Origin: QZLE01 sp033852075
GTDB taxonomy: Bacteria > Pseudomonadota > Gammaproteobacteria > QZLD01
DNA length: 64,000 bases
NCBI GenBank assembly: GCA_033852075.1
Contig: JAWSVC010000015.1
Coordinates: 124,001-188,000 of the forward strand
Direction: 5' to 3'
Positions 33,280-43,269 of the stretch are shown here, in pieces. Position numbers and translations under genes: made by a program. The notes under the pieces are model-generated. The model saw only the letters and a program-made list of their open reading frames with translations, had not been told where the DNA came from and ran no database searches. How positions within the stretch are numbered: the first letter of the stretch is position 1; each line of letters opens with the position of its first letter.

Positions 33280-35925
33280 TTACTGACAACTACTTACCTT
33301 AGACCAGTTCCCTTCAGAAACTTGCTCTAAAGAGGTTGTTGCAGAGCCCAAGCCAAGATAGTCATTTGATCCTACAGCATAGTAAAGCACCCCATACTTT
33401 TCTGTAGCACGACCAGCGCTTAAGTGATCGGCATTGGTTGCGGTAATACAAACAAGACCATCTTCAAGTTCTGCAGTAAAGTAGAAGCTTTCGCTTTCGT
33501 TTCTATATGTATCGCGCGCCTTAATTTCCAGATCATAAACACCAGGAGACAGACCTACAGCACAAGTCCAGTTCTCTAAGCCTTCACAAGGCATATACAT
33601 TCCAGCCATACCGATAAAGATAGTGCGCAAATCACCATCGATATCTGAAGCAGTACCGCTGATTGTCATTACTCCATCGCTATAGCTATAGTCGCCAACC
33701 GTGATTATGCTTGGGGCGTTATCAGTTGGCATTGCATATTCAAATGGGCCATATACATCACTTGATAATCCAGTAGCATCTACTGCCACAAGTGAAATCT
33801 GATAAGTTTCACCCTTTACCAGATCACCTGCTTGACAATAAAGACTGTCAATTTCGCATTCAATAGCAATACCATCTATGTACATAGTTAATTGTGCAAT
33901 ATCGTCATTCACATCTGTAACATCAACATCAATTTTAACAGTGGTGATATCACGATATACGTTATAACCATTAATAACCGGTGCACTTGGCCCAGACACC
34001 TCAAATGAATCTGAAACTTCATCACTTACCAGACCTTGTTGATCAATAGCACGAGCTTTTACAGTATATGAACCTGCTGACAGCTCTCCAAAGTCATATG
34101 TCCAGGCACTTAACCCATCAGCAACTAACCATTGTCCGTTGTCATTAAGCTCAACCTCAACTTGTACATAGTCTTGATCAGCATCAATTGCGGTACCGGA
34201 TACTCTTACATTTGCAACATTCTGCTCAATAGTCATGGTTTTAACTACAGGTGCAGTACCTTCAGGGCAGTTACCTTTTTCCCAAACACCTTCAGTGGTT
34301 GAGAAAAGTGTTGTTTGTGTTGAAGCAATAGTTCCAAGGTTGTCAGCAGAACCTTGAGCATAATATGTGGTTGTACTCCACCACCAGCTTGTAGTTGTTT
34401 GACTATATGCACGACCTGCATCAACATGAGCGCTATTTGAAGATGTTATTTCCTCACAAACACCTGAAGCACCAAGTGATCCAATAGTGGTAAGTGAACC
34501 CAGATTGCCTTCAGCTGCCCCTTGGTTAATACCAAACTGATCACCATAGGTGTATTGCGCATCACCATTGTCATCATATACAGGCATATCTCCACCACCT
34601 GTATGCCTTACTCCTGCCTTAAAGGCTTCAAGCATATCAACAACACCATCATTATTTAAATCAGATTTAGATTGATCGATACCAGCCCAACCAGAAACAT
34701 TTTTCCCCCATAATGCTTGAGCCACATTCCTAATAAAAGTATTCGATACTGACGATCCTTCTTCATCAATCGCAGCCATTAATACACGATTTGAAGCACT
34801 TAGGTCATCAATATAACCACCGGAGTGACAAGGTTCCATAACAAATACTATTTTACCTGCCTCGAAATATTGAAAATATTCTGCCAGCTCATCATCAGAA
34901 ATTGATCCACCTGGCATACTATATTTTTCGTCAATACTTAACCAATCGTCTTGATCACCATCACTATTAATATCAACACCATCAAAAATACCATCGTTAT
35001 CAATATCAGTACCATCAGCCACAAAACCATTACCATCAGGATCACAATCAACATCAAATGTATTATCAAGCCCTAAATCAAAGATCTTAAATGATTCACA
35101 TGCATGACTGATTGCAGAGCCATTAAGATTTTCTTCTCTGACTAAATCAATATCTCCCCAGTCATCTTCATCAAAAGTTTTTGTATTGCTATCCCAACCA
35201 GGAATACCATCTCCATCAAAGTCAGCAATCTCACCTAATTCTGGCTCAATTATTCCATTTTTATTTGTATCACCTATTAAGAAATCTGAAATTTTTTCAA
35301 TATCTTCATCGGTATCGGAGATTATTTGATCAAGCTCAGTCACATACTGCATATCAAAATGGCTCACGTATTTATATCTCATTTGCTGACCATTTTCATC
35401 GTTAAAAAACCATTCATTCAGTCCTAATGCAAAACCGTTATAAGTCCTTGTTACATACGAAGCAAATTCACTTTCAACCAAATCCTGCTCATCGTTTGGA
35501 TCAATTGATACATCACCAACAATATAACCCTGTTCAGGATTATATCCACTACCATGCCCGTCGATCCACACATGCAACACATCGTCACTATCAACCACTT
35601 GTAATAAATCTGAAATTACCAGACTTAATGTATAATTCGTCAACTCATTATCAATCATTCCATTTGGATTAATCCCTTCTGGATTTTTTCCATTATAATT
35701 TAATAGATATATATCATCATTAGATAAGCCTTTTTCCTGGAACATTTGATGAATGTTTTCCATATCGCTCCAAAATCTTGCTTCATTACTTGAGTTAAGC
35801 AATAAAGCATAATGTTTCTCAATACCGTCAGCAGCAGGTGATGCAATTGCTAGAGAAGAGGAAAAGGATGTAGTTAAAAAAATTCCAGCAGCTAGCGCTA
35901 CTGAATACCCAAGAGACTTTTTCAT
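33280..35925 (-). CDS. Secreted caspase-like (C13/C14-type) cysteine protease with Asp-rich insert and two Cys-bounded modules
   Basis: ATG at 35925 (881 residues) is preferred because GGAG is 6 nt upstream; a GTG at 35937 is less likely. A signal peptide spans about 1-28. The caspase/legumain-like catalytic pair is visible: H124 in VWIDGHGSG and C366 in FVMEPCHSGG. Between them (about 216-330) lies a long run of Asp-rich calcium-binding-like repeats (DTNKNGI, DFDGDGIPGW, DIDNDGIFDG, DINSDGDQDDW). Beyond the catalytic domain is a Cys-bounded module (about 490-553), several Ig/cadherin-like repeats, and a second copy of the module ending at the C-terminus (826-881). The substrate is unknown. 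It is followed by the PEP-CTERM gene. Confidence 0.85.
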   Translation of the reverse strand: MKKSLGYSVALAAGIFLTTSFSSSLAIASPAADGIEKHYALLLNSSNEARFWSDMENIHQMFQEKGLSNDDIYLLNYNGKNPEGINPNGMIDNELTNYTLSLVISDLLQVVDSDDVLHVWIDGHGSGYNPEQGYIVGDVSIDPNDEQDLVESEFASYVTRTYNGFALGLNEWFFNDENGQQMRYKYVSHFDMQYVTELDQIISDTDEDIEKISDFLIGDTNKNGIIEPELGEIADFDGDGIPGWDSNTKTFDEDDWGDIDLVREENLNGSAISHACESFKIFDLGLDNTFDVDCDPDGNGFVADGTDIDNDGIFDGVDINSDGDQDDWLSIDEKYSMPGGSISDDELAEYFQYFEAGKIVFVMEPCHSGGYIDDLSASNRVLMAAIDEEGSSVSNTFIRNVAQALWGKNVSGWAGIDQSKSDLNNDGVVDMLEAFKAGVRHTGGGDMPVYDDNGDAQYTYGDQFGINQGAAEGNLGSLTTIGSLGASGVCEEITSSNSAHVDAGRAYSQTTTSWWWSTTTYYAQGSADNLGTIASTQTTLFSTTEGVWEKGNCPEGTAPVVKTMTIEQNVANVRVSGTAIDADQDYVQVEVELNDNGQWLVADGLSAWTYDFGELSAGSYTVKARAIDQQGLVSDEVSDSFEVSGPSAPVINGYNVYRDITTVKIDVDVTDVNDDIAQLTMYIDGIAIECEIDSLYCQAGDLVKGETYQISLVAVDATGLSSDVYGPFEYAMPTDNAPSIITVGDYSYSDGVMTISGTASDIDGDLRTIFIGMAGMYMPCEGLENWTCAVGLSPGVYDLEIKARDTYRNESESFYFTAELEDGLVCITATNADHLSAGRATEKYGVLYYAVGSNDYLGLGSATTSLEQVSEGNWSKVSSCQ

Positions 35926-35937
35926 CTTGTACTCCAC

Positions 35938-36215
35938 ATATTAATTTAAAAAATTAAGCCCATTCATATAGAAATATGTCCATCTATATATGGCGCACAG
36001 GATAATGTTGCACTGAACAATTTTTAAGTGAAACAAGTCACGAATTTAAACCATTACTTTCGTAATACCTATCAATAGAATTGTTATGTTAAAAATTTAT
36101 TGCAATTATAAAATAATCTAGGGGATTCAGTATCATAGCTCCATACAAGCATTGGTTGCATCGTATATATAACGATTCAATAATTTACGTTCTTAAAAAA
36201 ATAATGAATACTATA
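35938..36215. other. Intergenic region upstream of the caspase-like gene
   Basis: AT-rich, no gene seen. It should hold the promoter for the caspase-like gene on the - strand, but I see no hexamer pair good enough to mark. Confidence 0.4.
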
Positions 36216-36248
36216 ATCAAAAAAAAGAGGAAGCTGCAGCCTCCTCTG
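36216..36248 (-). terminator. Terminator of the CoA-transferase fusion gene
   Basis: On the - strand, AGAGGAGGC/GCTTCCTCT (one G-T pair) around a TGCA loop, followed directly by a run of T. It lies about 40 nt past the stop codon. Confidence 0.88.
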
Positions 36249-36287
36249 TAAAATAATTCTATCAGAATTTATATAATAAACGTTTTA

Positions 36288-38753
36288 TTATTCCTCCAAC
36301 TCGTAAGTAGCACGCTCTCTTAACCATTTACCATTAATTGCTCTTTGAATTGCAATGGTTTTAAGGCCTCGATGATCGTCATTAGCATAAGAAATTGGCG
36401 GATGAATACCTCCAGTCCAATCCTTTATACTTTCAAGACTTTCAATAAACGAGTCTCTGGTTAACGTACGCCCTGCTTTTTCAAGCCCTTCTACAGTAAG
36501 CTGGGCTATTGCATATGCAATAGAGTTCCATGTACCTATTTCTTCACGCATATAATGGCCAGCCATAATCTTACGATATAAGCGTTCACCACGATGGAAA
36601 CTAGGTCCTGGAGGGAAACAACCTGTACGAACACCGTTAGCGCCCTGCTCTGTTGCAATATCAAATAAACCCGGACCTGAAATAACGTTACTACCTAACC
36701 ATTCAGGCTTAAAGCCATCTTCATGAGCAGCAAGCAAAAGGTTTCCGGCAGGTTTAAGATAAGTATAAATAACCACAAGATCAGGATTTAACGATTTTAA
36801 CTGAGACAACTGTTCTTCTATCTCTGTATCTCCAAGCTTATGATAAACCGTTGAAACGTTATCAATACCTTGTTTTTTCAATTCCTTAGTTACTGCCTCA
36901 GCACCTTCTTGACCAAATTTGTCATCAACCGCAAATATAGCCACTTTTTTTGGTTCAAGATAACTAGCAGCATATTGCGCTAATATCTGCCCTTCTATTT
37001 GATAGTTGGTCTGATATGCAAAATATGTCTTTTTATGTGGAGTTGACCAAGTTGAAATACCACTTATTGGTGCAATAACAGGAATCTCTTTTTCAAGTAA
37101 ATAATCCATGGTAGCTAGATTTGATGGGGTTCCGAAAGGAGCAACCATTGCAAAAATATTATCTTCTTCGACAAGTTTCTTAGCTACTACCTTTGATCGT
37201 TCCACATCAAAGGCACTATCTTCTACTATAAACTCTACCTTACGACCATTTATACCGCCTTTAGCTGAATTTATGTGGTCAAAGTAAGCCTTCATTCCAT
37301 GAAGCATATCTAAACCAAGAGTGGCATTCGGTCCAGATAGGTCTAGGTATGTTCCAAGTTTAATCGAATCCTTAGTAACACCAACTACATCTACAGGTTC
37401 CGGATCTGCATATGAAGTTTTTTCTACACTAAATCCTGGAACTTGTAGTTTTGGAACGGTACCAATACGATGACATTCATCACGAATCCACTCACGAAAA
37501 TCTGGATGAGCAATTTTTATAAGGGCTTCCATTCGTTGTTTTATAGTCTTACCTTTAAGATCGGCAACACCAAATTCAGTTACAACGGTATCTGCATATT
37601 GCCCAGGAACAGTAACCTCTGAGCCTTCTGGCAATAGAGGAAGAATGGTTGATACCGCTCCTTCCTTAGCAGTCGAACGTAAGGCAATAATGCCGCGACC
37701 ACCATCTGATTTTTGTGCCCCAAGATGATAATCAAGCTGCCCACCAGTTCCACTAAAATGACGAGGACCAAGACTTTGTGAACAAACCTGACCATTAACA
37801 TCAAGCGTAATAGCAGTGTTAACACTTATCATTTTATAGTTCTGTGCAATAACAAATGGGTCATTTACCACCTTACCCTGATGAACTTCAACACTGACAT
37901 TGCGATCAATAAAGTCATATAAATTCTGCGAACCCAACGCAAATGTGCAGATCATCTTTTCTTTCCACAGAGTCTTTTTCTTACCTGAAATTGCACCTGC
38001 ATTAATTAGATCAAGAAATCCATCCACAAACATCTCGGTATGAATGCCAAGATCACGGCGGGCAGTAAGAAAAGGAGTAATTGCATTTGGAATACCACCA
38101 ATGCCTAATTGCAGAGTTGATCCATCTTCGATCATTTCTGCTATATATCCACCAATGGTTTCCTGCCACGACTCTGGCTTCTCACTAGCAAGAATTGGCA
38201 GGTCAAAATTATTTTCTACTACATAATCAACATCGTTGATATGCACTAATGTGTCGCCATAGGTATATGGGAGTTTGTCATTAATCTCTAATATTACTAG
38301 ATCGGCCGCTTCCATTAATTGCTTTTCTACAATTAATCCAAGAGAAAGCGACATATAACCCTTTTCATCCGGAGGGGTAGCGATTCCGAAAAATACATTG
38401 ATATGATCTTTTGTTTGATTCAACAACAGAGATGCTGCTGTATGCAGATTGTTTGGACAATAAGAAAAACGTCCAGACTTATGCCCACTACGCTCTAGCC
38501 CCCCATAGAACCAGCTATTAACATTAAAATGACCAGCCATATCGTCTTGAGTCATATATGAATGGCCTCTCATTGGTAAGCAAACATATACATCTACATT
38601 TTCGAGCCTATCTTTATGGTTACCTAATTCAGCCAAAAGTCCCGGAGGCTCAGAACCAATGATTGATGTACCAACGATCTGATTAGACTTAACCATTGAA
38701 ACCGCTTCGGGTATTGTTATAAGTTTGTTCCTGTAAATCTCTTTGAAATCCAT
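36288..38753 (-). CDS. Fusion: acyl-CoA hydrolase/CoA-transferase domain plus LIVBP-type ligand-binding domain
   Basis: 821 residues in one uninterrupted frame. Residues 1 to about 440 are a complete acetyl-CoA hydrolase/4-hydroxybutyrate CoA-transferase family protein: GIGGIP at 217-222, the probable catalytic Glu240 in GIHTEMFVDG, and FSGTGGQLDY (333-342). Residues about 455-821 are a complete periplasmic-binding-protein type 1 domain of the Leu/Ile/Val-binding family: IKLGTYLDLSGPNA, then GLDMLHGMKAYFDHIN, GRKVEFIVEDS and KKVAIFAVDD. There is no signal peptide, so the binding domain would stay in the cytoplasm. I know neither half to need the other; allosteric control of the transferase by an amino-acid-like ligand is an inference. 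Monocistronic, with a strong terminator. Confidence 0.88.
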   Translation of the reverse strand: MDFKEIYRNKLITIPEAVSMVKSNQIVGTSIIGSEPPGLLAELGNHKDRLENVDVYVCLPMRGHSYMTQDDMAGHFNVNSWFYGGLERSGHKSGRFSYCPNNLHTAASLLLNQTKDHINVFFGIATPPDEKGYMSLSLGLIVEKQLMEAADLVILEINDKLPYTYGDTLVHINDVDYVVENNFDLPILASEKPESWQETIGGYIAEMIEDGSTLQLGIGGIPNAITPFLTARRDLGIHTEMFVDGFLDLINAGAISGKKKTLWKEKMICTFALGSQNLYDFIDRNVSVEVHQGKVVNDPFVIAQNYKMISVNTAITLDVNGQVCSQSLGPRHFSGTGGQLDYHLGAQKSDGGRGIIALRSTAKEGAVSTILPLLPEGSEVTVPGQYADTVVTEFGVADLKGKTIKQRMEALIKIAHPDFREWIRDECHRIGTVPKLQVPGFSVEKTSYADPEPVDVVGVTKDSIKLGTYLDLSGPNATLGLDMLHGMKAYFDHINSAKGGINGRKVEFIVEDSAFDVERSKVVAKKLVEEDNIFAMVAPFGTPSNLATMDYLLEKEIPVIAPISGISTWSTPHKKTYFAYQTNYQIEGQILAQYAASYLEPKKVAIFAVDDKFGQEGAEAVTKELKKQGIDNVSTVYHKLGDTEIEEQLSQLKSLNPDLVVIYTYLKPAGNLLLAAHEDGFKPEWLGSNVISGPGLFDIATEQGANGVRTGCFPPGPSFHRGERLYRKIMAGHYMREEIGTWNSIAYAIAQLTVEGLEKAGRTLTRDSFIESLESIKDWTGGIHPPISYANDDHRGLKTIAIQRAINGKWLRERATYELEE

Positions 38754-39073
38754 TATTTTTCCTCGTTATTCTTGAATCAAAACTGGAATTATTTATAAAT
38801 GCCTATATTGAGTATAGTAGACTTTAAAAAAACACTACTCTACTTAAGAATATTTAAACCAGAGTAGATAGTCGCCAAACATAATACCAACTATTTCCTA
38901 AATTATTTGGGAACTAAGCAACATGCCAAAAGTGAACTAATTCTTAAAATAGAGAGTGCCATTTACTCAAAAGTATACTTAATGAATATCTAAAATTTTA
39001 TGTGCTAATATTTTAATTAGATTTAAGCTCTTTATTTATTTGCTGAAAAAGGATTTCACTAAGGCTATATAGA
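38754..39073. other. Divergent intergenic region
   Basis: 320 nt between the CoA-transferase fusion (-) and a histidine kinase (+). AT-rich; no gene, clear promoter pair or strong palindrome identified. It must contain both promoters. Confidence 0.4.
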
Positions 39074-40705
39074 ATGGACAAATCGAACAACTCAAATATT
39101 AATTCTTTAAAATTCCAAAATGAATTTCAAAAAATATTAATTGATATTTCCAGTAGATGTATAAATACCCCATTAACTGAAATCGATGAATCCATTGATA
39201 CTACTCTTAAACAAATCGGAAATTACGTTTCCGCTGATAGAGCCTATATTTTCGACTATGACCATGATCATCGCGAAGCTACAAACACACATGAGTGGTG
39301 CAATATAGGAATAACTCCACAAATAGATAATTTGCAAAACATATCTTTTGATGAGCTTTCAGATGTAATTGAACATCACTCTAAAGGAGATAACTATATA
39401 GTTGCAGATGTTGAAAAATTACCAAATGGGGAATTAAAGGAGCATCTATCCGCTCAAGATATTAAGAGCCTAATTTCAGTCCCTATGATGCTAAACAATA
39501 AAACTATTGGTTTTATCGGTTTCGACTGGGTATTAAATCATAATAAATATACTGATATTCAACTTGATCTATTAAAGCTATTTTCACAGATATTAGTAAA
39601 TATCAGATCAAGAATGCTGTCTGAGCAACAATTAACTGAAAGCGAAGAGCGACTAAACCTTGCTTTAAAAGGAACTAAAGCCGGCCTTTGGGATTGGCAT
39701 ATTCAAACCGGCAAAACAATTTTCAACGAAAGATGGGCCAATATTATTGGATATAAATTAACAGAACTGGAACCAGTAAGCATCCAAACATGGATTGATT
39801 TATGTCATCCAGACGATCTAATAAAATCAGAAAAGTTATTAAATGATCATTTTGATGGGAAAACAGAGTATTACGATTTTGAAGCCCGTATGAAACACAA
39901 AGATGGGCACTGGGTATGGGTTGAAGATAGAGGTGAAATTGTAGAAAGGGATATTAATGGCAATCCCATAAGGATGATTGGAACCCATATCGACATTACA
40001 GAACGCAAGAAAGTAGATGAATTAAAAGAAGACATAGAAAAAATAATGCATCATGACCTTAAAAGCCCATTAAATAATATTATGATGCTGCAACATTTTC
40101 TTAAAGATTCTCCCAACCTGACAAATAAAGAACGACAATCAGCTATCCTTTCTTTACGCGCGGGGATGATTATGCGTCGAATAATTGATATGCATCTAGA
40201 CCTGTTTAAAATTGAAACAGGTAAATATATATTTAATCCGTGTAATTTAGATATTGTTGAAGTCATATACGAGGTGATATGCGATAAAAATCCGGCATCT
40301 TCTTTTAATAAAGATGACTTTGAAGTTTATATAGATAAACTTCAAATAGAAAATCTTTTAGAACAACATGTCGTTATACGAGCTGAAGAACATCTTTGCT
40401 ATAACATGTTAAGCAATCTTATAACCAATGCTAAAGAAGCACCAAACACAAAAAACACAATATCCATATATATAACAACAAAAGATTCTGTATCAGTCAC
40501 TATCCATAACGATGCATGCGTACCAGAAGAAGTCCGTGCAACTTTCTTTGATAAGTATTGCACTGAAGGCAAAGCAAGCGGAACCGGCCTAGGTACCTAC
40601 AGCGCAAAATTATTGGCCGAAGCTCAAGGCGGCACAATAACAATGCAAACATCTAAAGATGAAGGAACCAGAGTTACGGTATCATTCCCAAAACCATTCC
40701 AATAA
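39074..40705 (+). CDS. Sensor histidine kinase (GAF-PAS-HK)
   Basis: 543 residues, no membrane helix, so cytoplasmic. A GAF domain lies at about 10-175 (SADRAYIFDYDHD, SLISVPMML, GFIGFDW), then a PAS/PAC pair at about 190-315 (GTKAGLWDWHIQTG; DGHWVWVEDRGEI; GTHIDITERKK). The kinase part starts with IEKIMHHDLKSPLNN, where the second His is the likely phosphorylation site, followed by the N box NLITNAKEA and G box GTGLGTYSAKLL. No response regulator is adjacent. The signal sensed cannot be told from the sequence. Confidence 0.92.
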   Translation: MDKSNNSNINSLKFQNEFQKILIDISSRCINTPLTEIDESIDTTLKQIGNYVSADRAYIFDYDHDHREATNTHEWCNIGITPQIDNLQNISFDELSDVIEHHSKGDNYIVADVEKLPNGELKEHLSAQDIKSLISVPMMLNNKTIGFIGFDWVLNHNKYTDIQLDLLKLFSQILVNIRSRMLSEQQLTESEERLNLALKGTKAGLWDWHIQTGKTIFNERWANIIGYKLTELEPVSIQTWIDLCHPDDLIKSEKLLNDHFDGKTEYYDFEARMKHKDGHWVWVEDRGEIVERDINGNPIRMIGTHIDITERKKVDELKEDIEKIMHHDLKSPLNNIMMLQHFLKDSPNLTNKERQSAILSLRAGMIMRRIIDMHLDLFKIETGKYIFNPCNLDIVEVIYEVICDKNPASSFNKDDFEVYIDKLQIENLLEQHVVIRAEEHLCYNMLSNLITNAKEAPNTKNTISIYITTKDSVSVTIHNDACVPEEVRATFFDKYCTEGKASGTGLGTYSAKLLAEAQGGTITMQTSKDEGTRVTVSFPKPFQ

Positions 40706-40724
40706 TTTAATACCGTTTTTAGAC

Positions 40725-41405
40725 TTAATAAAACTCTAGCGTATCTAATTCTGCTTCAACCAGGTCATGAAGTTTTTTCCTATTAGGTCGTACATCAGTT
40801 GCAAGATCTCTAACCAGTTTTTTTAAGTCATCTAAGGCATCAATATTATAAGTGCTATCTAACAATGCTGGGATAAAGTTATTACCCTTACAAACAGCTA
40901 TTAGTTGCTCACATAATCTATCGCTATGCCAATCTAATAAATCTAGCTTAGGCCATGGATTTTTACTGGCCATAAGCACTAAACCACCGTCATCTGTTGG
41001 TCCAAATACAAAGTCGTTTGCATCTAACATTTGGCGTGCTTTTTCATAATACCCAGTATTAAGAAGAGGAGCATCCGTACCTATATAAATAATTTTCTTA
41101 TGCCCAACATGACGCAGAGTATGATCTACAAAATTAATTTTATGACCAAGATTATTACCTATCTGCGGAACAATTAAATGGAAATCAAAGCCAAGCTGCA
41201 TAGCCCAATTTATATCATTGGCTGACTCAACAGCTAAAACAACATGCCCATAATCCTGCCACTGCCTTGCATCATCAAGAGCGCATTGAAACATCTCTTG
41301 CGCAATTTCAAATGCTGCCTGTGGCCCAATATCAGCAGCTAAACGCTGCTTACCATGTCCGACCTGTGGGCGTTTTGCAAGAATTACTAAAGTTTGCTTG
41401 TCCAT
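40725..41405 (-). CDS. TIGR04282-type (DUF2064) glycosyltransferase-like protein
   Basis: 226 residues with the rSAM/selenodomain-associated transferase 1 family features: opening KRPQVGHGKQRLAADIG, YIGTDAPLL in the middle, and FGPTDDGGLVLMA. These match the nucleotide-sugar pyrophosphorylase-like fold of DUF2064. The radical SAM partner often found nearby is absent. The substrate is unknown. It converges with the upstream histidine kinase gene. Confidence 0.85.
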   Translation of the reverse strand: MDKQTLVILAKRPQVGHGKQRLAADIGPQAAFEIAQEMFQCALDDARQWQDYGHVVLAVESANDINWAMQLGFDFHLIVPQIGNNLGHKINFVDHTLRHVGHKKIIYIGTDAPLLNTGYYEKARQMLDANDFVFGPTDDGGLVLMASKNPWPKLDLLDWHSDRLCEQLIAVCKGNNFIPALLDSTYNIDALDDLKKLVRDLATDVRPNRKKLHDLVEAELDTLEFY

Positions 41406-41522
41406 TGTTACCCCCTTTATACTAAAAATGATTTTCAGATTTAGAACTTCATTTTTAATATTAATATCCTGATCTTAGTTTAGACCGCACATCTTTGTAA
41501 AAGATCAGTAAATTACGAATAA

Positions 41523-42323
41523 CTACTTAAGATTACAAAATTCTGGCTGATAAGTTGCCATTGAAGCGATAATTGGATTTTCGCCACATAACGGACAATC
41601 GGGATTCTTTTTAATTTTTATATCTCTAAAATTAACCTTTAACGCATCATAAACCAATAAACGATTTTCTAGCAGCTTTCCATTACCCAAAAGATATTTA
41701 AGACATTCTGTCGCTTGTAGTGCACCTATAACACCGGGAATAGCGCCTAACACTCCAATTTCCTGACAGGTAGGAACATCTTCCTTTGCAGGAGGTTGCT
41801 CATAAATACACCTATAGCAAGCATTACCAGGAGTAACCGTTATAGTTTGCCCCTCAAAACGTAAAATACCACCATGAGAATAAGGCTTGTTTGCTAAAAC
41901 ACATGCATCATTTATTAGAAATTTGGCTGGAAAATTATCGGTAGCCTCAATGATAAAGTCATAATCAGCAATGATATATGCGATATTTTCTATGGTCACA
42001 ATATCTTGGATTGGTATTACTTTTACATCAGGATTTATCGCCACAATCGTCTGCTTGGCAGATATAACTTTAGGAATTCCAATACGTTGCGTTGTATGAA
42101 CAATTTGCCTCTGAAGATTACTAGAATCTACAACGTCTCCATCTATTACACCTATAGTTCCTACACCAGCGGCAGCAAGATACATCAATATTGGAGAACC
42201 AAGCCCACCACTACCAATAACCAATACTTTTGAATTCAATAGTTGCTTCTGTCCTTCAACACCTACATTATCCAAAATAATATGTCTGTTATATCTTTCT
42301 AATTGCTCTGGAGATAATTCCAT
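41523..42323 (-). CDS. MoeB/ThiF-type adenylyltransferase
   Basis: 266 residues of the E1-like ThiF/MoeB/HesA family. The nucleotide-binding loop GSGGLGSP (about 37-44), NLQRQIVHT, and two CxxC pairs (CYRC in the middle and CPLC near the C-terminus) for zinc are all present, as is the Cys in DVPTCQEIGVLG. It adenylates the C-terminal Gly of a ThiS/MoaD-type sulfur carrier. No thiS or moaD is in the window. Its neighbour is an Rrf2 regulator on the same strand and, across a divergent region, a Rrf2-cysK operon, suggesting a link to sulfur metabolism. Confidence 0.88.
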   Translation of the reverse strand: MELSPEQLERYNRHIILDNVGVEGQKQLLNSKVLVIGSGGLGSPILMYLAAAGVGTIGVIDGDVVDSSNLQRQIVHTTQRIGIPKVISAKQTIVAINPDVKVIPIQDIVTIENIAYIIADYDFIIEATDNFPAKFLINDACVLANKPYSHGGILRFEGQTITVTPGNACYRCIYEQPPAKEDVPTCQEIGVLGAIPGVIGALQATECLKYLLGNGKLLENRLLVYDALKVNFRDIKIKKNPDCPLCGENPIIASMATYQPEFCNLK

Positions 42324-42415
42324 TCATTGCCTCTAATTAATTAACCTAATCTACATAAATTATAGGTTTTTCAAATCTTATTAATGACCTTATGCATCAA
42401 TAAACAACACAATAT

Positions 42416-42847
42416 TTATATATAATACTGAAGTGCTGTAGTCATTCGCGACTGTTTTTGTAGTTCATCAAGCTCTGCAAAACTTAGCGTATCCAGAATT
42501 TCGGAAATAGCATCACCTACTTCACACCAAATTTTATCAAAAACATCAGTTGATTCACGATTACTTTCTATTGTAGATAGTGGAAACGAAAGGCTTTCTA
42601 CTTTTCTAAGAACATCTCCCAATATTATTTGCTCTGGATTTTTTGCAAATGAATACCCTCCCCTAGGACCTTTTTTACTAGTTATGAAACCTTCATTTTT
42701 TAACAACAGTAGAAGTTGTTGAATATATTTTATAGTTATGCCTAACTCATTTGAAAGCTCTTCAGCATGAATTGGCTTATTTGGATATGTATCAACCATA
42801 CGCAATAATATTCTAAGACAACCGTTAGCCTTACTTGTGATATTCAT
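42416..42847 (-). CDS. Rrf2-family transcriptional regulator
   Basis: 143 residues. A winged helix with the family pattern (NELGITIKYIQQLLLLLKNEGFI) and the wing (SKKGPRGGYSFAK). Only one Cys (IWCEVG) lies in the region that holds three in IscR, so a normal Fe-S cluster is unlikely. It lies upstream of the MoeB/ThiF gene on the same strand and diverges from another Rrf2 gene. Confidence 0.9.
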   Translation of the reverse strand: MNITSKANGCLRILLRMVDTYPNKPIHAEELSNELGITIKYIQQLLLLLKNEGFITSKKGPRGGYSFAKNPEQIILGDVLRKVESLSFPLSTIESNRESTDVFDKIWCEVGDAISEILDTLSFAELDELQKQSRMTTALQYYI

Positions 42848-43269
42848 AACTAGTCACCACTTGTTGAGTTAGCCTATAGTCAAAATAGATTATTTATAAG
42901 ATTAAGACAATTTATAAGTCTAATTAACGCAAATATATTCCATACTCACTTACAATGTTTAAAGTAAAAACTAAAAATACCCTTGTTTTTCGGATAGTTA
43001 TATTTTCATAAAAATAAATACAATTGTATTAAAAAGCCTTTTTGTCTACCTTAACGCTAGTCTATTTGGTGCTTTTTTAAGCATCTGCTACGGAATATTT
43101 TATATAGCCATAAAGCATGCAAAAAACACCACCCAAATTAAATCTTGCAATACAAATAGTTACAAGACCAAAGGATCATTAACCACTTAATATTATAGGT
43201 TTTGTCCTTTATAAATCTCATGCAAACATATATAGTCCTATTTCAACTATAGGATTAATAGGATTAAAG
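42848..43269. other. Divergent intergenic region between two Rrf2 genes
   Basis: 422 nt without a gene. It contains a long imperfect inverted repeat (arms 43065-43084, TTTGGTGCTTTTTTAAGCAT, and 43117-43137, ATGCAAAAAACACCACCCAAA) and, next to the + strand gene, the palindromic element marked separately. No known riboswitch fold was recognised. Confidence 0.4.
43234..43256 (+). promoter_or_regulatory. Candidate Rrf2 operator
   Basis: Imperfect inverted repeat AGTCCTAT/ATAGGATT (7 of 8 pairs, 7-nt centre). The right half-site ATAGGATT is repeated directly at 43258-43265, ending in the ribosome-binding site of the Rrf2 gene. Such placement fits autoregulation. Confidence 0.45.

Noticed and set aside
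35181..35672. Frames antisense to the caspase-like gene, rich in His, Gln and Tyr
   Set aside because: Their composition is what the complement of Asp- and Asn-rich coding sequence gives, and the - strand gene is clear.
42848..43269. Riboswitch or T-box upstream of cysK
   Set aside because: The long inverted repeat does not match any conserved riboswitch core that I know, and the Rrf2 gene intervenes.
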